Assembly (NCBI RefSeq): GCF_000512205.2 | Contig: NZ_CP006644.1 | Coordinates: forward strand, 5,539,501 to 5,603,500 | Length of the DNA stretch: 64,000 nucleotides | Direction of reading: 5' to 3' | Source: Sphingomonas sanxanigenens DSM 19645 = NX02 | Lineage (GTDB): Bacteria; Pseudomonadota; Alphaproteobacteria; Sphingomonadales; Sphingomonadaceae | Shown: positions 9,229 to 18,600 of the stretch, one piece after another | Layout of the letters: the number at the start of each line of letters is the position of its first letter | How positions within the stretch are numbered: the stretch's first letter is position 1 | Program-made: the position numbers and the translations under genes | The notes under the pieces: model-generated | Seen by the model: the letters and a program-made list of their open reading frames with translations, nothing else | Told to the model about the DNA's origin: nothing | Databases searched by the model: none

Positions 9229-9805
9229 TCGCTGCGTCCATCGCCGCCGCGCGGCGATAGGCGGCGAACATCGCGTGCGCGCCGCGCGTCGCCGCAGCGC
9301 GCCATGCGGGGCCGGTGTCGGCCGCATCGAGCGCGGCGAGCAGCCGTTTCCAGCCGCCCGGCGGATGCGTGGCCGAGAGATAGGCGGTGGGCAAGCCTTC
9401 GGGTACCGACCGCGCGAGCATCACCCCGCCCAGCCGGGAGCCCTCGATCACATAGAGTGCGCCCCACCGCTCGGCGATGTCGGCGGGTGGTGCAAGATCG
9501 ACTGTGGCGGGCATCGCAGCACCCAGCGCGGCGAGATCGGCGGCGAGCCCATCCGCGCGGGGCTGCCAACCTGCCACCAGCGACGCGGGATCGATCAGCC
9601 GTTCGGCGATCGGCAGGATGCGGGCGTGCGCCATGAGAAAGCGGCGATAGGCATCTACCGTATCGAAGCCGAAAGCCCCAAAGGCGGCATCCACCGCGTC
9701 ATGGCCTGCGCGGGTCGCCAGACGCAGATGGAGGTGGCAGGGTGTCGGGGTATCATCGACCCCATAAGGTCCCGACGTTTTGCGGGCCGCAGCCATCTCT
9801 TTCAT
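9221..9805 (-). CDS. bphO: Heme oxygenase (biliverdin-producing)
   Basis: Converts heme to biliverdin, the chromophore of the adjacent bacteriophytochrome. It has 194 residues, the usual size for bacterial heme oxygenases. The N-terminal RLATRAGHDAVDAAFG stretch provides the proximal histidine, and ALYVIEGSRLGG is the typical distal-helix signature with its glycines. Starts at ATG 9805 or ATG 9796 are both possible; neither has a strong Shine-Dalgarno. The stop codon overlaps the phytochrome start. It is divergent from the molybdenum hydroxylase operon across a 159-bp region. Confidence 0.9.
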   Translation of the reverse strand: MKEMAAARKTSGPYGVDDTPTPCHLHLRLATRAGHDAVDAAFGAFGFDTVDAYRRFLMAHARILPIAERLIDPASLVAGWQPRADGLAADLAALGAAMPATVDLAPPADIAERWGALYVIEGSRLGGVMLARSVPEGLPTAYLSATHPPGGWKRLLAALDAADTGPAWRAAATRGAHAMFAAYRRAAAMDAAIG

Positions 9806-9964
9806 CGCTGCGGACCCTAGCAGAGGCGCTTGATGTGTAAACCTTGGCCATCCTGATCCTGATCAAGTGCCGCTGGTCGAACCGCATCGTGCATGCCTAT
9901 GATCTCGCTTGTTCCGGAGCCTTGCTCCGGTTATTCGGTTGCGACAGAGATCGGAGGTGCAGCC

Positions 9965-10426
9965 ATGGCCTACGCGATTCACGTGAACGGTGTCGAAAGA
10001 ACGGTGGAGGCGGAGGACGATACGCCTCTGCTCTGGGTGCTCCGCGATGAGCTTGGGCTGACCGGCACCAAGTTCGGCTGCGGCGTCGCCCAATGCGGGG
10101 CCTGCACCGTCCACCTCGACGGCAAGCCGCTGCGCTCCTGCGCGATGCCGGTGTCGATGCTGGGCGATCGCAAGGTCACCACGATCGAAGGCGCGAAGGG
10201 CAGGGAGGCCGAGGCGGTCAAGCGCGCCTGGATAGCGCTTGACGTGCCGCAGTGCGGCTATTGCCAGTCCGGCCAGGTGATGAGCGCGACGGCGCTGCTC
10301 AGCCGCATCCCCAAGCCCAGCGATCGCGACATCGATCTCGCGATGAACGGCAATATCTGCCGCTGCGCCACCTATGTCCGCATCCGCGCCGCGATCCACG
10401 CGGCCGCCAAATCGCTGGAGGGCTGA
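9965..10426 (+). CDS. 2Fe-2S subunit of a molybdenum hydroxylase (isoquinoline oxidoreductase alpha type)
   Basis: Small electron-transfer subunit, 153 residues, typical length. The N-terminal plant-type [2Fe-2S] motif is visible ([12 protein letters not shown], then Cys about 20 residues later). The C-terminal second cluster is QCGYCQSGQ ... [13 protein letters not shown]. Start ATG 9965 has GGAGG at 9953-9957. A 7-bp hairpin (9914-9920 with 9924-9930) sits in the leader. The large subunit follows after 3 bases. Family knowledge: IorA/Ald-type subunits oxidise N-heterocycles or aldehydes with water-derived oxygen. The actual substrate is not decided by this sequence. Confidence 0.9.
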   Translation: MAYAIHVNGVERTVEAEDDTPLLWVLRDELGLTGTKFGCGVAQCGACTVHLDGKPLRSCAMPVSMLGDRKVTTIEGAKGREAEAVKRAWIALDVPQCGYCQSGQVMSATALLSRIPKPSDRDIDLAMNGNICRCATYVRIRAAIHAAAKSLEG

Positions 10427-10429
10427 TCG

Positions 10430-12586
10430 ATGCGCATGCTCATCGAAACCGAACTCAGCCGGCGCGCGGTCATCGCCGGCGCGGGCGGGCTCGTCATCGC
10501 ACTCAGCCTGCCGCCGATGGCGGCGCGCGGGCAGGCGCCCAAGGCGCCGCCGCCGCCCGATCCCAATGCCTTCGTCCGCATCGCCACCGACGACAGCGTG
10601 ACGGTGATCGTCAAGCATATCGAATTCGGCCAGGGTCCCTATACCGGCCTTGCGACCTTGCTCGCCGAGGAACTGGATGCGGACTGGTCGAAGGTCAGCG
10701 CCGTCTCCGCGCCCGCCGACGTGCGGCTCTATGCCAATCTCAACATGGGCATCCAGGGTACCGGCGGCTCCTCGGCGATCGCCAACAGCTTCGACCAGAT
10801 GCGCCGCGCCGGCGCGATGGCGCGCGCGATGCTGGTCGCGGCGGCAGCGGCGAAATGGCAGGTCGATGCCGCGTCGATCACCGTCGCCAACGGCGTGATC
10901 CGCCATGCCGCCTCGGGCCGCCAGTCCGGCTTCGGCGCCTTTGCGGAGGCCGCGGCCAAGCTGCCGCCGCCGCCCAACGTCACGCTCAAGGATCCGGCGC
11001 GCTTCGCGCTGATCGGCAAGGACCGCGTCGGCATCAAGCTGGACAGCGCGGCGAAGAGCGATGGCAGCGCGACGTTCGGCATCGACATCCGGGAACCCGG
11101 CATGCTCACCGTCGTCGTGGCCCGGCCCGATCGCTTCGGTGGCAAGCTGGCGCGCTTCGATGCGGCCGCGGCGCTCGAGGTGAAGGGGGTCGTCGCGGTC
11201 AAGCCGATCCCCACCGGCGTTGCGGTCTATGCGCGCAACAGCTGGGCGGCGCTGAAGGGGCGCGCCGCGCTGACCGTCGAATGGAACGATGCCGCCGCCG
11301 AGCAGCGCGACAGCAGTGCGATGTTCGCCGACTATGCTGCCCTGTGCCGCACCCCCGGCCGGCAGGTGAGCGCGCATGGCGATGCGGAGGCGGCGCTCGC
11401 CACCGGCGAGGTGATCGAGGCGGAGTATCATTTCCCCTTCCTCGCGCATGCGCCGATGGAGCCGCTCGACGGCTATCTGCAATGGGATGGCAAGCGCGCA
11501 TTGCTGCGCACCGGCAGCCAGTTGCAGACGGGCGACCAGGGCGCCGTCGCCAAGGTGCTGGGCCTCAAGCCCGAGCAGGTCGAGATCGACACGTTGCTGA
11601 CCGGCGGCAGCTTCGGCCGTCGCGCACAGCCCGATTGCGAGCTCGCCGCCGAACTGGCGGAGGTGGCCAAGGCGATCGGCCCCGGCACGCCGGTGAAGCT
11701 GATCCGCACCCGCGAGGACGATATCCGCGGCGGCTATTACCGGCCGATGTTCGTTCACCGCCTGCGAGGCAAGGTGGAAGGCGGCAGGATCACCGCCTGG
11801 TCGAGCACGCTCGCCGGCCACAGCTTCATCAAGGGATCGCCGTTCGAGGGGATGATGAAGGACGGGCTCGATCCGACGATGACCGAGGGGGCCTCGAACC
11901 CGCCCTACGCGATTCCGGCGTTCCGCTGCGGTGTCCACGCGCCGGAAACGCGGGTGCCGACCTTGTGGTGGCGCTCGGTGGGTCACACCCACACCGGCTA
12001 TGCGGTGGAATGCTTCGTCGACCAGCTGCTTGCCGCCGCCGGCAAGGATCCGGTGACGGGACGGCTGGAGATGATGGGTGAAGAGCCCCGCGCCGCGGGC
12101 GTGCTGCGCGCGGTCGCCAAGCTCGCCGACTGGACGGGCCCGAAGCGCGGTGAGGGCCGCGCGGCGGGCGTCGCGGTGGTCGAGAGCTTCGGCAGCTTCG
12201 TCGCGCAGATCGCCGAGGTGTCGCTCGACGTCGATGGCCTGCCGAAGGTCCACAAGGTCTGGTGCGCGGTCGATTGCGGCATCGCGGTCAACCCCGATGT
12301 GATCCGCGCGCAGATGGAGGGCGGCATCGGCTATGGCCTGGGCCATGCGCTGTTCGGCGAGATCAGCCTCGCTGCCGGCCGCGTCGAGCAGGGCAACTTC
12401 AACGATTATCGTTCGCTGCGGATCCACGAGATGCCCGAGGTGGCGGTCGTGATCCTTCCCTCGATCGAGAAGCCGACCGGCGTCGGCGAGCCGGGCGTGC
12501 CCTGCACCGCGCCCGCGGTCGCCAATGCGATGGCGGCGCTCGGGCGACCGAGACCCAGCCGCCTGCCGATGGTGAGGCAGGTATGA
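10430..12586 (+). CDS. Molybdopterin-binding large subunit of a molybdenum hydroxylase (IorB type)
   Basis: Catalytic subunit of 718 residues carrying the molybdenum-cytosine-dinucleotide cofactor. The N-terminus has a twin-arginine signal ([17 protein letters not shown]), so the folded heterodimer probably goes to the periplasm together with the small subunit. IorB-family blocks are visible: [43 protein letters not shown], and near the C-terminus GVGEPGVP with the catalytic glutamate. It ends with an ATGA overlap into the cytochrome gene, which fits periplasmic electron transfer to cytochrome c rather than to NAD. Aldehyde dehydrogenase of this class is an equally good reading. Confidence 0.9.
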   Translation: MRMLIETELSRRAVIAGAGGLVIALSLPPMAARGQAPKAPPPPDPNAFVRIATDDSVTVIVKHIEFGQGPYTGLATLLAEELDADWSKVSAVSAPADVRLYANLNMGIQGTGGSSAIANSFDQMRRAGAMARAMLVAAAAAKWQVDAASITVANGVIRHAASGRQSGFGAFAEAAAKLPPPPNVTLKDPARFALIGKDRVGIKLDSAAKSDGSATFGIDIREPGMLTVVVARPDRFGGKLARFDAAAALEVKGVVAVKPIPTGVAVYARNSWAALKGRAALTVEWNDAAAEQRDSSAMFADYAALCRTPGRQVSAHGDAEAALATGEVIEAEYHFPFLAHAPMEPLDGYLQWDGKRALLRTGSQLQTGDQGAVAKVLGLKPEQVEIDTLLTGGSFGRRAQPDCELAAELAEVAKAIGPGTPVKLIRTREDDIRGGYYRPMFVHRLRGKVEGGRITAWSSTLAGHSFIKGSPFEGMMKDGLDPTMTEGASNPPYAIPAFRCGVHAPETRVPTLWWRSVGHTHTGYAVECFVDQLLAAAGKDPVTGRLEMMGEEPRAAGVLRAVAKLADWTGPKRGEGRAAGVAVVESFGSFVAQIAEVSLDVDGLPKVHKVWCAVDCGIAVNPDVIRAQMEGGIGYGLGHALFGEISLAAGRVEQGNFNDYRSLRIHEMPEVAVVILPSIEKPTGVGEPGVPCTAPAVANAMAALGRPRPSRLPMVRQV

Positions 12587-13215
12587 TGGCGCCCCGCATC
12601 ATGGCGCTGACCGGCATCGCCCTCGGGCTGGGTCTCGCCGGTGCCGGCATCGCGCGGCAGGCGGCGACGCCTGCCCCTGCCCGTGCCCCTGCCGCCGCGC
12701 TCAAGCCGGCCTCCGCCTTCGCCGGCATCGCCGACCGTACCGCGCGCTCGGTGGCGCTGTTCGAGGAAGCGGGCAAGGTCATCCGGCACCCGCGCTGCGT
12801 GAATTGCCATCCGCGCACCGATCGGCCGCTGCAGACCGACGCCGGCACGCCGCACCAGCCGCTGGTGGTGCGCGGTGCGGACGGCCATGGCGCGCCGGGG
12901 CTGGAGTGCCGGACCTGTCACCAGCTCACCAACGTCGATTCCGCGCGCGTTCCCGGCCATCCCGACTGGCACCTCGCCCCCGCCTCGATGGCATGGGAGG
13001 GCAAGTCGCTCGGCGACATCTGCCGCCAGATCAAGGACCGCGCGCGCAACGGCAACAAGTCGCTGACCGAGATCCACCATCATATGGCGGAGGATTCGCT
13101 CGTCGGCTGGGGCTGGAACCCCGGTGCCGGGCGTACGCCGGCACCGGGTACGCAGGCCGAGTTCGGGGCGCTGATCAAGGCGTGGATCGATACCGGAGCG
13201 GCCTGCCCGGCTTGA
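12583..13215 (+). CDS. Exported c-type cytochrome associated with the molybdenum hydroxylase
   Basis: A 210-residue protein starting ATG 12583 (or ATG 12586), overlapping the large-subunit stop by four bases; GTGAGG lies at 12572-12577. It begins with a signal peptide ([18 protein letters not shown]). Two CxxCH heme-attachment motifs are present, CVNCH and CRTCH, about 48 residues apart, so it probably binds two hemes. Several other histidines (HHHMAED) could act as axial ligands. I infer that it accepts electrons from the molybdenum enzyme. Cytochromes with this arrangement are sometimes named isoquinoline 1-oxidoreductase subunit, though they are not catalytic. Confidence 0.85.
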   Translation: MMAPRIMALTGIALGLGLAGAGIARQAATPAPARAPAAALKPASAFAGIADRTARSVALFEEAGKVIRHPRCVNCHPRTDRPLQTDAGTPHQPLVVRGADGHGAPGLECRTCHQLTNVDSARVPGHPDWHLAPASMAWEGKSLGDICRQIKDRARNGNKSLTEIHHHMAEDSLVGWGWNPGAGRTPAPGTQAEFGALIKAWIDTGAACPA

Positions 13216-13249
13216 AGACCCCCTCCGGCTTGCCCGCGAGGGGAGAAAG

Positions 13250-13939
13250 TCAGACCAACGCCAGAAACCGCGCCGCGGCGTCGAAATCCGCGCGCCGGGC
13301 CGCGCGCGCGCGTGTCGCGAGCGCGTCCTCGCCCCATTGTTCTTCCTGCCACAGCTCGTCGAGGTGCGTCGCGTTCCAGGCGCCGTCGGCGTCGATAACG
13401 CCCTCGTCGAGCGCCAGCGCGGTTACCAGCGAGCCGCCGATCGTGATGATCGGGGAAAGTGCCGCGAGGCGGAAGGCATCGCGCGCGCGCGTCGCGTCGG
13501 CGAGGCATTCGACCGTGGCCGGCGGTTGCGGGCGATGGATGATGCCGGTGGCGAGGGTGAAGCCGATGTCGTAGCGGCCCGCCGCCCAGTCGAGCAGCGG
13601 ATCCCACGCCGCTGCCTGCCGCGCGACGAGCGGGGCGGGGCTGTCCGCACGGTAGCAGAGCAGGTCGGTCTCGGCGTAGCTGGCAAGACCGTCGGCAAAG
13701 CACCGCGGGTTCGGCGCGATGCGCTCGACCGCAGCGTTGGCTAACCCGGTCAGCCGCATCGCGCGCGGATCGATCTCGCCGGTCACCGCGCGCCATTCCT
13801 CGGCGATCGCTTCGGCCAGCGCGGCGGTCGGCACGATCAACGCCAACCAGCCGGGGGTGCGCACCGGCCGACCGTCGAGCCGGATCGCAAGGCCCTCGGC
13901 GTCGGCGACGACCCCGACCTCGGTCCAGAAGCGCTTCAT
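13250..13939 (-). CDS. ATP12-family F1-ATPase assembly chaperone
   Basis: A 229-residue protein of the ATP12 family, which in mitochondria binds the F1 alpha subunit during assembly; alphaproteobacteria carry homologues. Start is ATG 13939 (MKRFWTEVGVVADAEG), overlapping the preceding gene by four bases. A longer frame upstream is spurious. Typical segments include RLDGRPVRTPG near the N-terminus, EWRAVTGEIDPRAMRLTGLAN, ETDLLCYRADSP, and LDEGVIDADGAWNATHLDELWQ broken by short turns. Last gene of a five-gene overlapping operon that starts with crcB. It converges with the cytochrome gene; a short GC stem (13220-13225 with 13238-13243) lies between them. Confidence 0.9.
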   Translation of the reverse strand: MKRFWTEVGVVADAEGLAIRLDGRPVRTPGWLALIVPTAALAEAIAEEWRAVTGEIDPRAMRLTGLANAAVERIAPNPRCFADGLASYAETDLLCYRADSPAPLVARQAAAWDPLLDWAAGRYDIGFTLATGIIHRPQPPATVECLADATRARDAFRLAALSPIITIGGSLVTALALDEGVIDADGAWNATHLDELWQEEQWGEDALATRARAARRADFDAAARFLALV

Positions 13940-14172
13940 GGCTGCTTCTTCCAGTTCCGCACGAGGATGGTGGGCAGCAGGATCACCTCGAACGCGCCAA
14001 GCGCGAGCAGCAGCCCGCCGATGATCTCGGCGGGCTCGACCAGCCGCCTGCCCACCACGACCGCGCCGGCCAGCGCGATGATCGCGCCGCTGAAGCGGAT
14101 CAGACTGAGCAGCACGAAGCGCGATCGCGCGCGCATCTCGGCCGCTGCAGCATCGTCTTTCGGGCTGTTCAT
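13936..14172 (-). CDS. Small two-helix membrane protein
   Basis: A 78-residue protein with two hydrophobic segments (FVLLSLIRFSGAIIALAGAVVV and IIGGLLLALGAFEVILLPTIL, approximate). It overlaps both neighbours by four bases (ATGA junctions), so it is certainly translated as part of the crcB-to-ATP12 operon. Similar small proteins occupy this place in other Sphingomonads (recollection, not searched). Function unknown; proximity to the ATP12 chaperone may hint at membrane-complex biogenesis, which is inference only. Confidence 0.75.
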   Translation of the reverse strand: MNSPKDDAAAAEMRARSRFVLLSLIRFSGAIIALAGAVVVGRRLVEPAEIIGGLLLALGAFEVILLPTILVRNWKKQP

Positions 14173-14825
14173 CGACGCTCCAGCAACTCGGCGAGTTGGG
14201 CGGGGTGGTCGGCAACGGCGTGCGCACCGAGCGCGGTGAGTTCGGCCGGCGCGTGATAGCCCCAGCCTACCCCCAGCGCCCGTGTGCCCGCCGCAAGCGC
14301 CATCAGCACGTCATAGCTGGTGTCGCCGATCATCGCGCTGGTCTCCGGCGCGGCACCGGCGTCCGCCATCGCCTGCACGATCATCGACGGATGCGGCTTG
14401 GAGGGGTGGCGATCGGCGGTCTGCAGCGAGATGAAATGGCCGGTCAGGCCATGATGGTCGAGCACATGCGCGAGGCCGCGGTCGGACTTGCCGGTCGCCA
14501 CCGCGAGCAGCCACCCATCGCCGCGCAGCCGGTCGAGCAACGCGGCGATGCCGTCGAACAGGGGTTCTTCCACCAGCCCTTCGGCGCGCAGCCGCCAGAA
14601 GGCGGCCTTGTAGTCCGCGGCGAGCGCGCGGTGCAGGTCGTCCTCGGCGTCGGGCAGCAGGGAGCGCATCGCCTCGACGAGGCTGAGGCCGACGATGCGG
14701 CGCGTCGCCTGCCGCTCGGGCGCGGGCAGGCCGGCGCTGGCGAAGGCAGCCTCCATCGCCAGGCAGATATTGGCCTGGCTGTCGACGAGCGTGCCGTCGC
14801 AGTCGAAAATCGCGAGGCGGTTCAC
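14169..14825 (-). CDS. HAD-superfamily hydrolase (phosphoglycolate phosphatase-like)
   Basis: A 218-residue HAD subfamily IA phosphatase. Motif I is FDCDGTLVDSQ with the nucleophilic aspartate, motif II the TGKSD threonine, motif III the lysine in SKPHPS, motif IV MIGDTSYDV. The GTG start at 14825 overlaps the pseudouridine synthase stop by four bases. A far longer frame extends upstream but is a shadow of that gene. Substrate is unproven; the cap region and size resemble phosphoglycolate phosphatases. Confidence 0.88.
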   Translation of the reverse strand: MNRLAIFDCDGTLVDSQANICLAMEAAFASAGLPAPERQATRRIVGLSLVEAMRSLLPDAEDDLHRALAADYKAAFWRLRAEGLVEEPLFDGIAALLDRLRGDGWLLAVATGKSDRGLAHVLDHHGLTGHFISLQTADRHPSKPHPSMIVQAMADAGAAPETSAMIGDTSYDVLMALAAGTRALGVGWGYHAPAELTALGAHAVADHPAQLAELLERR

Positions 14826-15961
14826 GGCTTCCTGCCGCCCCCGGTCTCGCCGCCCGACCCGCGTGAGCGCCGCTCGCCGCGCCGCTCCTTGCGTACCGTC
14901 TTGGCATGCGCCTTTGCCTTGGCCTTCAGCTGCGCGCGCGTGGGTGGCGGCGGCCCGTCGTCGAGCGGGATGTCGCCCAGCGCCGGATCGAAGCCCAGGC
15001 TCGACAGCGTTTCGGCGAAATGGTGCGGCAGCTCGGCAATCATGTCGACGCGGCCGCCATCGGGATGATCCACGCGGATGCGCCGCGCATGGAGATGCAT
15101 CTTGCGGCTGATCGAGCCGCTGAGAAACGCTTCCTGCCCGCCATATTTGCCGTCGCCGACGATCGGGTGGCCGATCGCCGCCATGTGGACGCGAAGCTGA
15201 TGGGTGCGCCCGGTGAAGGGCTGCAGTTCCACCCAGGCGGCGCGGTTGCCGGCGCGCTCGATCACGCGATAGCGGGTGCGCGCGGGGCTGCCTTCCTTTT
15301 CGTCGACATGCATCTTCTCGCCGCCGGAGCCCGGCTGCTTGGCGATCGGCAGTTCGACCATGCCGTCCTCGATCGAGGGCACGCCGGTGATGATCGCCCA
15401 ATAGACCTTGCGTGCGGTGCGGCTGGAAAAGGCCTTGGCGAAATGCGCCGCGGCGCGCGCGGTGCGCGCGATCAGCAGCGCCCCCGACGTATCCTTGTCG
15501 AGCCGGTGAACCAGCTTGGGGCGGCCCTCGAGGTCGTAGGACAGTGCATCGAGCAGCCCATCGACATGCTCGTGCGTCTTGGTGCCGCCCTGCGTCGCGA
15601 GGCCCGGCGGCTTGTTGAGCACGATCGCCTGCGCATCCTTGTGGATCACCATCGATCGCGCCAAGTCGATCTGGTCGTCGCTCAGCGGCGCGCGCTGGCG
15701 CTTGGGCCGCGCGCTCGTCGTGGCGGCGGCGGGCTCCGCCGGCGGCACGCGGATGGTCTGGCCGGCCTCGATCCGGTCGCCTTCCTTGGCGCGCTTGCCG
15801 TCGACGCGCAGCTGGCCGGTGCGCGCCCAGCGCGAGACCGTGCCGAAGCTGATGTCGGGCAGATGCCGCTTGAACCAGCGGTCGAGCCGGATGCCGTCAT
15901 CGTCGGCATCGACGGTGAACTGGCGGACGTCGCTGCTGCTGGCTGTGGTGGCGCCGCTCAT
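14822..15961 (-). CDS. RluA-family pseudouridine synthase with S4 domain
   Basis: A 379-residue enzyme that isomerises uridine to pseudouridine in rRNA. The N-terminal S4 RNA-binding domain covers IRLDRWFKRHLPDIS to KEGDRIEAGQTIRV. The catalytic domain has the active-site aspartate in LVHRLDKDTSGALL and later FTGRTHQLRVH. Start ATG 15961 overlaps crcB by four bases. The last ~40 residues are a basic Lys/Arg/Gly-rich tail typical of Sphingomonad homologues. Probably RluC-like (23S rRNA), but RluD cannot be ruled out by eye. Confidence 0.9.
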   Translation of the reverse strand: MSGATTASSSDVRQFTVDADDDGIRLDRWFKRHLPDISFGTVSRWARTGQLRVDGKRAKEGDRIEAGQTIRVPPAEPAAATTSARPKRQRAPLSDDQIDLARSMVIHKDAQAIVLNKPPGLATQGGTKTHEHVDGLLDALSYDLEGRPKLVHRLDKDTSGALLIARTARAAAHFAKAFSSRTARKVYWAIITGVPSIEDGMVELPIAKQPGSGGEKMHVDEKEGSPARTRYRVIERAGNRAAWVELQPFTGRTHQLRVHMAAIGHPIVGDGKYGGQEAFLSGSISRKMHLHARRIRVDHPDGGRVDMIAELPHHFAETLSSLGFDPALGDIPLDDGPPPPTRAQLKAKAKAHAKTVRKERRGERRSRGSGGETGGGRKP

Positions 15962-16335
15962 GGCAGCGCCCTCGTCACCTGAAGGCCGACGAACAGCGCC
16001 ATGAGCGCCCCCGCGACCGAAAGCAGTGCATAGCCGATGGCGCCACCGGTCTGCCCTCGTATGATCATGTTGGCAGTCTCCAGTGTGAACGCCGAAAAGG
16101 TTGTGAAGCCGCCGAGCAAGCCGACGCCGAGCAGGAGCCGCCAAGGCTCCGCCGTGGCGTTGCTGCGCGCCAGCACGCCGGCCAGCGCGCCCATCAGCAG
16201 CCCGCCGACCAGGTTGGCAGCCAGCGTACCCCAGGGATAGCCGGGGCCGAACCAGCCGAGCATGAGACGGCCGAGATGATAGCGGGCGGCGGATCCGATC
16301 GCGCCGCCCAGCATGACGAGTAATGTGGCCTGCAT
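15958..16335 (-). CDS. crcB: Fluoride ion channel CrcB (Fluc)
   Basis: A 125-residue, four-helix inner-membrane protein; two copies make a dual-topology fluoride exporter. Signatures: GGAIGSAARYHLGRLM at the N-terminus, GTLAANLVGGLLMG, and GGFTTFSAFTLE, which carries the phenylalanine/threonine pore residues. First gene of the overlapping minus-strand operon. It is divergent from the phospholipase D-like gene across about 100 bp, with no fluoride riboswitch recognised there. Confidence 0.93.
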   Translation of the reverse strand: MQATLLVMLGGAIGSAARYHLGRLMLGWFGPGYPWGTLAANLVGGLLMGALAGVLARSNATAEPWRLLLGVGLLGGFTTFSAFTLETANMIIRGQTGGAIGYALLSVAGALMALFVGLQVTRALP

Positions 16336-16439
16336 CCCTGGCCCTTAGAGCAAGTCGTGCAAGAAATGAACAAGCTCGGCGCAGAAGCGTCCGTCGCGGC
16401 CTTGCCACCCGCGCCGCCAGTCGTCATTGCCTCGGTGCG

Positions 16440-17633
16440 ATGGCGGCGGCGGACATATCCGAACCCGGGGGGGAACCCTGGTTCACGGTCGACGGCAACC
16501 GGCTGCGGCTGCTCGACAGCGGGCCGTTGCGGCTTGCCGCGCTGCTGCGGCTGATCGCCGGCGCGGGCGAGTCGCTGCGCGTCCTCTATTACATCTATGA
16601 GGACGACGATGCCGGACGGCAGGTCCGCGACGCGCTGATCGCGGCGCGTCGCCGCGATGTCGCGGTCTCGCTGATCGTCGATGGGTTCGGGAGCGATGCG
16701 GCGGCGGACAATGATTTCTTCGATCCGCTGGAGGACGCCGGCGTCGCGGTCTGCCGGTTCATTCCCCGCTTCGGGCGGCGCTACCTGCTGCGCAACCATC
16801 AGAAGCTGGCGCTGGCCGATGGCGCGCGGGTGATCGTCGGCGGCTTCAACGTGTCGGACGATTATTTCGGCACGGCCGAGCAGCAGGCGTGGCGCGATCT
16901 CGGCCTGTGGCTGGAAGGACCGGCGGCGGGACGGCTGGCGGGCTATTTCGACGCGCTGGCGGACTGGTCGGGGCGGCCGAAACCGCGGTTGCGCGATCTG
17001 GGATCGGCGCTGGAGGGCTGGAGCGAACCGAGCGGGCGGGTGCGCTGGCTGCTGGGTGGCCCGATGCGGCGGCTGAGCCCCTGGGCGCGCGCGGTGAAGC
17101 GCGATATGAAGCGCGCGCGTCGGCTGGATATGATCGCTGCCTATTTCGCGCCCAACCCGGCGATGCTGCGGCGGCTGGACCGGATCGGCAAGCGCGGCAA
17201 GGCGCGGGTGGTGACCGCCGCCAAATCGGACAACACCGCCACGGTCGCGGCCTCGCGCTTCACCTATGCCGGGCTGCTGCGCAAGGGCGTGCGGATCTTC
17301 GAGTATCAGCGCACCAAGCTGCACACGAAACTCTTCGTGATCGAGAATGCCGTCTACCTCGGTTCGGCCAATTTCGACATGCGCAGCCTTTATCTGAACC
17401 TCGAGCTGATGCTGCGGATCGAGGACCGCACCTTCGCGGATCGCATGCGCGCCTATGTCGATGAAGAGATCGCGGCGAGCGCGCCGGTGGATGCCGGCTG
17501 GATGAAGGCCAACGGCGGGCCGCTGAACCATCTCAAATGGGCGCTCGCCTATTTCCTTGTCGCGGTGCTCGACTACAATGTCACCCGGCGGCTGAACTTC
17601 CGTGTCTCCGGCCAGCCCGGCGACGAGGGCTGA
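16440..17633 (+). CDS. Phospholipase D-like protein (cardiolipin synthase family)
   Basis: A 397-residue protein with two phospholipase D half-sites. The first HKD motif is intact (NHQKLALAD followed by VIVGGFNVSDDY). The second is altered: HTKLFVIEN has glutamate where aspartate is usual, then YLGSANFDMRS. Family knowledge: cardiolipin/phosphatidyl transfer or phosphodiester hydrolysis at the membrane. No N-terminal membrane helices are seen, unlike classic cardiolipin synthase; one hydrophobic stretch lies near the C-terminus (WALAYFLVAVL). Start ATG 16440 (MAAADISEPGG) has only a weak ribosome binding site; the frame is open further upstream. Confidence 0.88.
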   Translation: MAAADISEPGGEPWFTVDGNRLRLLDSGPLRLAALLRLIAGAGESLRVLYYIYEDDDAGRQVRDALIAARRRDVAVSLIVDGFGSDAAADNDFFDPLEDAGVAVCRFIPRFGRRYLLRNHQKLALADGARVIVGGFNVSDDYFGTAEQQAWRDLGLWLEGPAAGRLAGYFDALADWSGRPKPRLRDLGSALEGWSEPSGRVRWLLGGPMRRLSPWARAVKRDMKRARRLDMIAAYFAPNPAMLRRLDRIGKRGKARVVTAAKSDNTATVAASRFTYAGLLRKGVRIFEYQRTKLHTKLFVIENAVYLGSANFDMRSLYLNLELMLRIEDRTFADRMRAYVDEEIAASAPVDAGWMKANGGPLNHLKWALAYFLVAVLDYNVTRRLNFRVSGQPGDEG

Positions 17634-17654
17634 CGAGCCGGGCGAACAAGGACT

Positions 17655-17936
17655 ATGCGGGTCATGAACGGAAACGGTTTTCGCACCCTGCCGCTGGCGG
17701 TGCTCGGTATCGCGGCGCTGCTGCTGTCGGGATGCCTCGCCCGCACCGCGGTAAACGTCGTCACATTGCCGGTGAAGGCGGGCAGCAAGGCGGTGGACTG
17801 GACCACCACCAGCCGGGACGAGGCGGACCGAAACCGGGGGCGCAAGATGCGCAAGCAGGAAGAGCGCGAAGCCAAGGAGCGCAAGCGCGCCGAGCGCGAA
17901 GCGCGCAAGGCACGGGAACGCGACGAGGATTATTGA
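17655..17936 (+). CDS. Small lipoprotein with basic/acidic coiled tail
   Basis: A 93-residue protein with lipobox LLLSGC in a clear lipoprotein signal peptide (TLPLAVLGIAALLLSGC). The mature part has a short neutral region, then ~45 residues dominated by Arg, Lys and Glu, predicted as a charged helix. The alternative start at ATG 17664 gives a better distance to AAGGA (17648-17652). It follows the phospholipase D-like gene by 21 bp. Function unknown. Confidence 0.7.
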   Translation: MRVMNGNGFRTLPLAVLGIAALLLSGCLARTAVNVVTLPVKAGSKAVDWTTTSRDEADRNRGRKMRKQEEREAKERKRAEREARKARERDEDY

Positions 17937-17993
17937 CGCGCGCTTGCGAAGGCGGCACCATCGCTGGCTCCATCATCATTCGTCGCGTGGCGC

Positions 17994-18020
17994 TTGACAG
18001 ACTCAGAATCGGGCTATAAC
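17994..18020 (+). promoter_or_regulatory. Sigma-70-type promoter of the rpsM operon
   Basis: TTGACA at 17994-17999 and TATAAC at 18015-18020, separated by 15 bases, lie 140 bp ahead of rpsM. The hexamers are near consensus but the spacing is short. Confidence 0.6.
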
Positions 18021-18159
18021 GCCCCCTGACCCCGAAACTCCGGCCTACCCGGCGGCGACTCCGTGCGCCCGTCGGTCGTTCGTGCTGGATGGCTTCGGGG
18101 TGGCAAAGCGTCGAGATGGAGTGGTCGCCAACCGCTCCGTGGAGCAGGAGAAGTATACA

Positions 18160-18528
18160 GTGGCACGTATTGCGGGTGTCAATATCCCGACCAACAAGCG
18201 CGTTCTGATCGCGCTGACCTATATTCACGGCATCGGTCCGGCGAAGGCCAAGGAGATCACCGCGAAGCTGGGCATCGCGCCCGAGCGTCGCGTGCAGGAT
18301 CTCTCCGATCAGGAAGTCCTCCAGATCCGTGAGGCGATCGACGCGGGCTACACCGTGGAAGGCGACCTGCGTCGCCAGACCGCGATGAACATCAAGCGTC
18401 TGATGGACCTGGCCTGCTATCGCGGCCTGCGCCATCGCAAGGGGCTTCCGGTCCGCGGCCAGCGCACGCATACCAATGCGCGCACCCGCAAGGGCAAGGC
18501 GAAGCCGATCGCCGGCAAGAAGAAGTAA
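18160..18528 (+). CDS. rpsM: 30S ribosomal protein S13
   Basis: A 122-residue S13, which contacts 16S rRNA at the small-subunit head. Start is GTG 18160 ([14 protein letters not shown]), with AGGAGAAG at 18146-18153. The 148-residue reading from 18082 adds residues foreign to the family. Conserved parts: [16 protein letters not shown], the arginine-rich [20 protein letters not shown], and a lysine-rich C-terminus. First gene of the S13-S11-alpha-L17 operon. Confidence 0.97.
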   Translation: MARIAGVNIPTNKRVLIALTYIHGIGPAKAKEITAKLGIAPERRVQDLSDQEVLQIREAIDAGYTVEGDLRRQTAMNIKRLMDLACYRGLRHRKGLPVRGQRTHTNARTRKGKAKPIAGKKK

Positions 18529-18600
18529 GTCGCCGCAGGGTGGCTTACTGCGCCGGACACAGGATTTCCGGCTCTCCAGAGATATAGGTAGGACCGAAAA

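Noticed and set aside
6715-9636. A 973-codon plus-strand frame opposite the phytochrome gene
   Set aside because: Frame openness is caused by GC-rich third positions of the phytochrome; the translation is low-complexity His/Arg/Gln-rich with no known motif.
9863-12427. An 854-codon minus-strand frame opposite the molybdenum hydroxylase genes
   Set aside because: Shadow of two clearly conserved subunits; no domain and no start signal.
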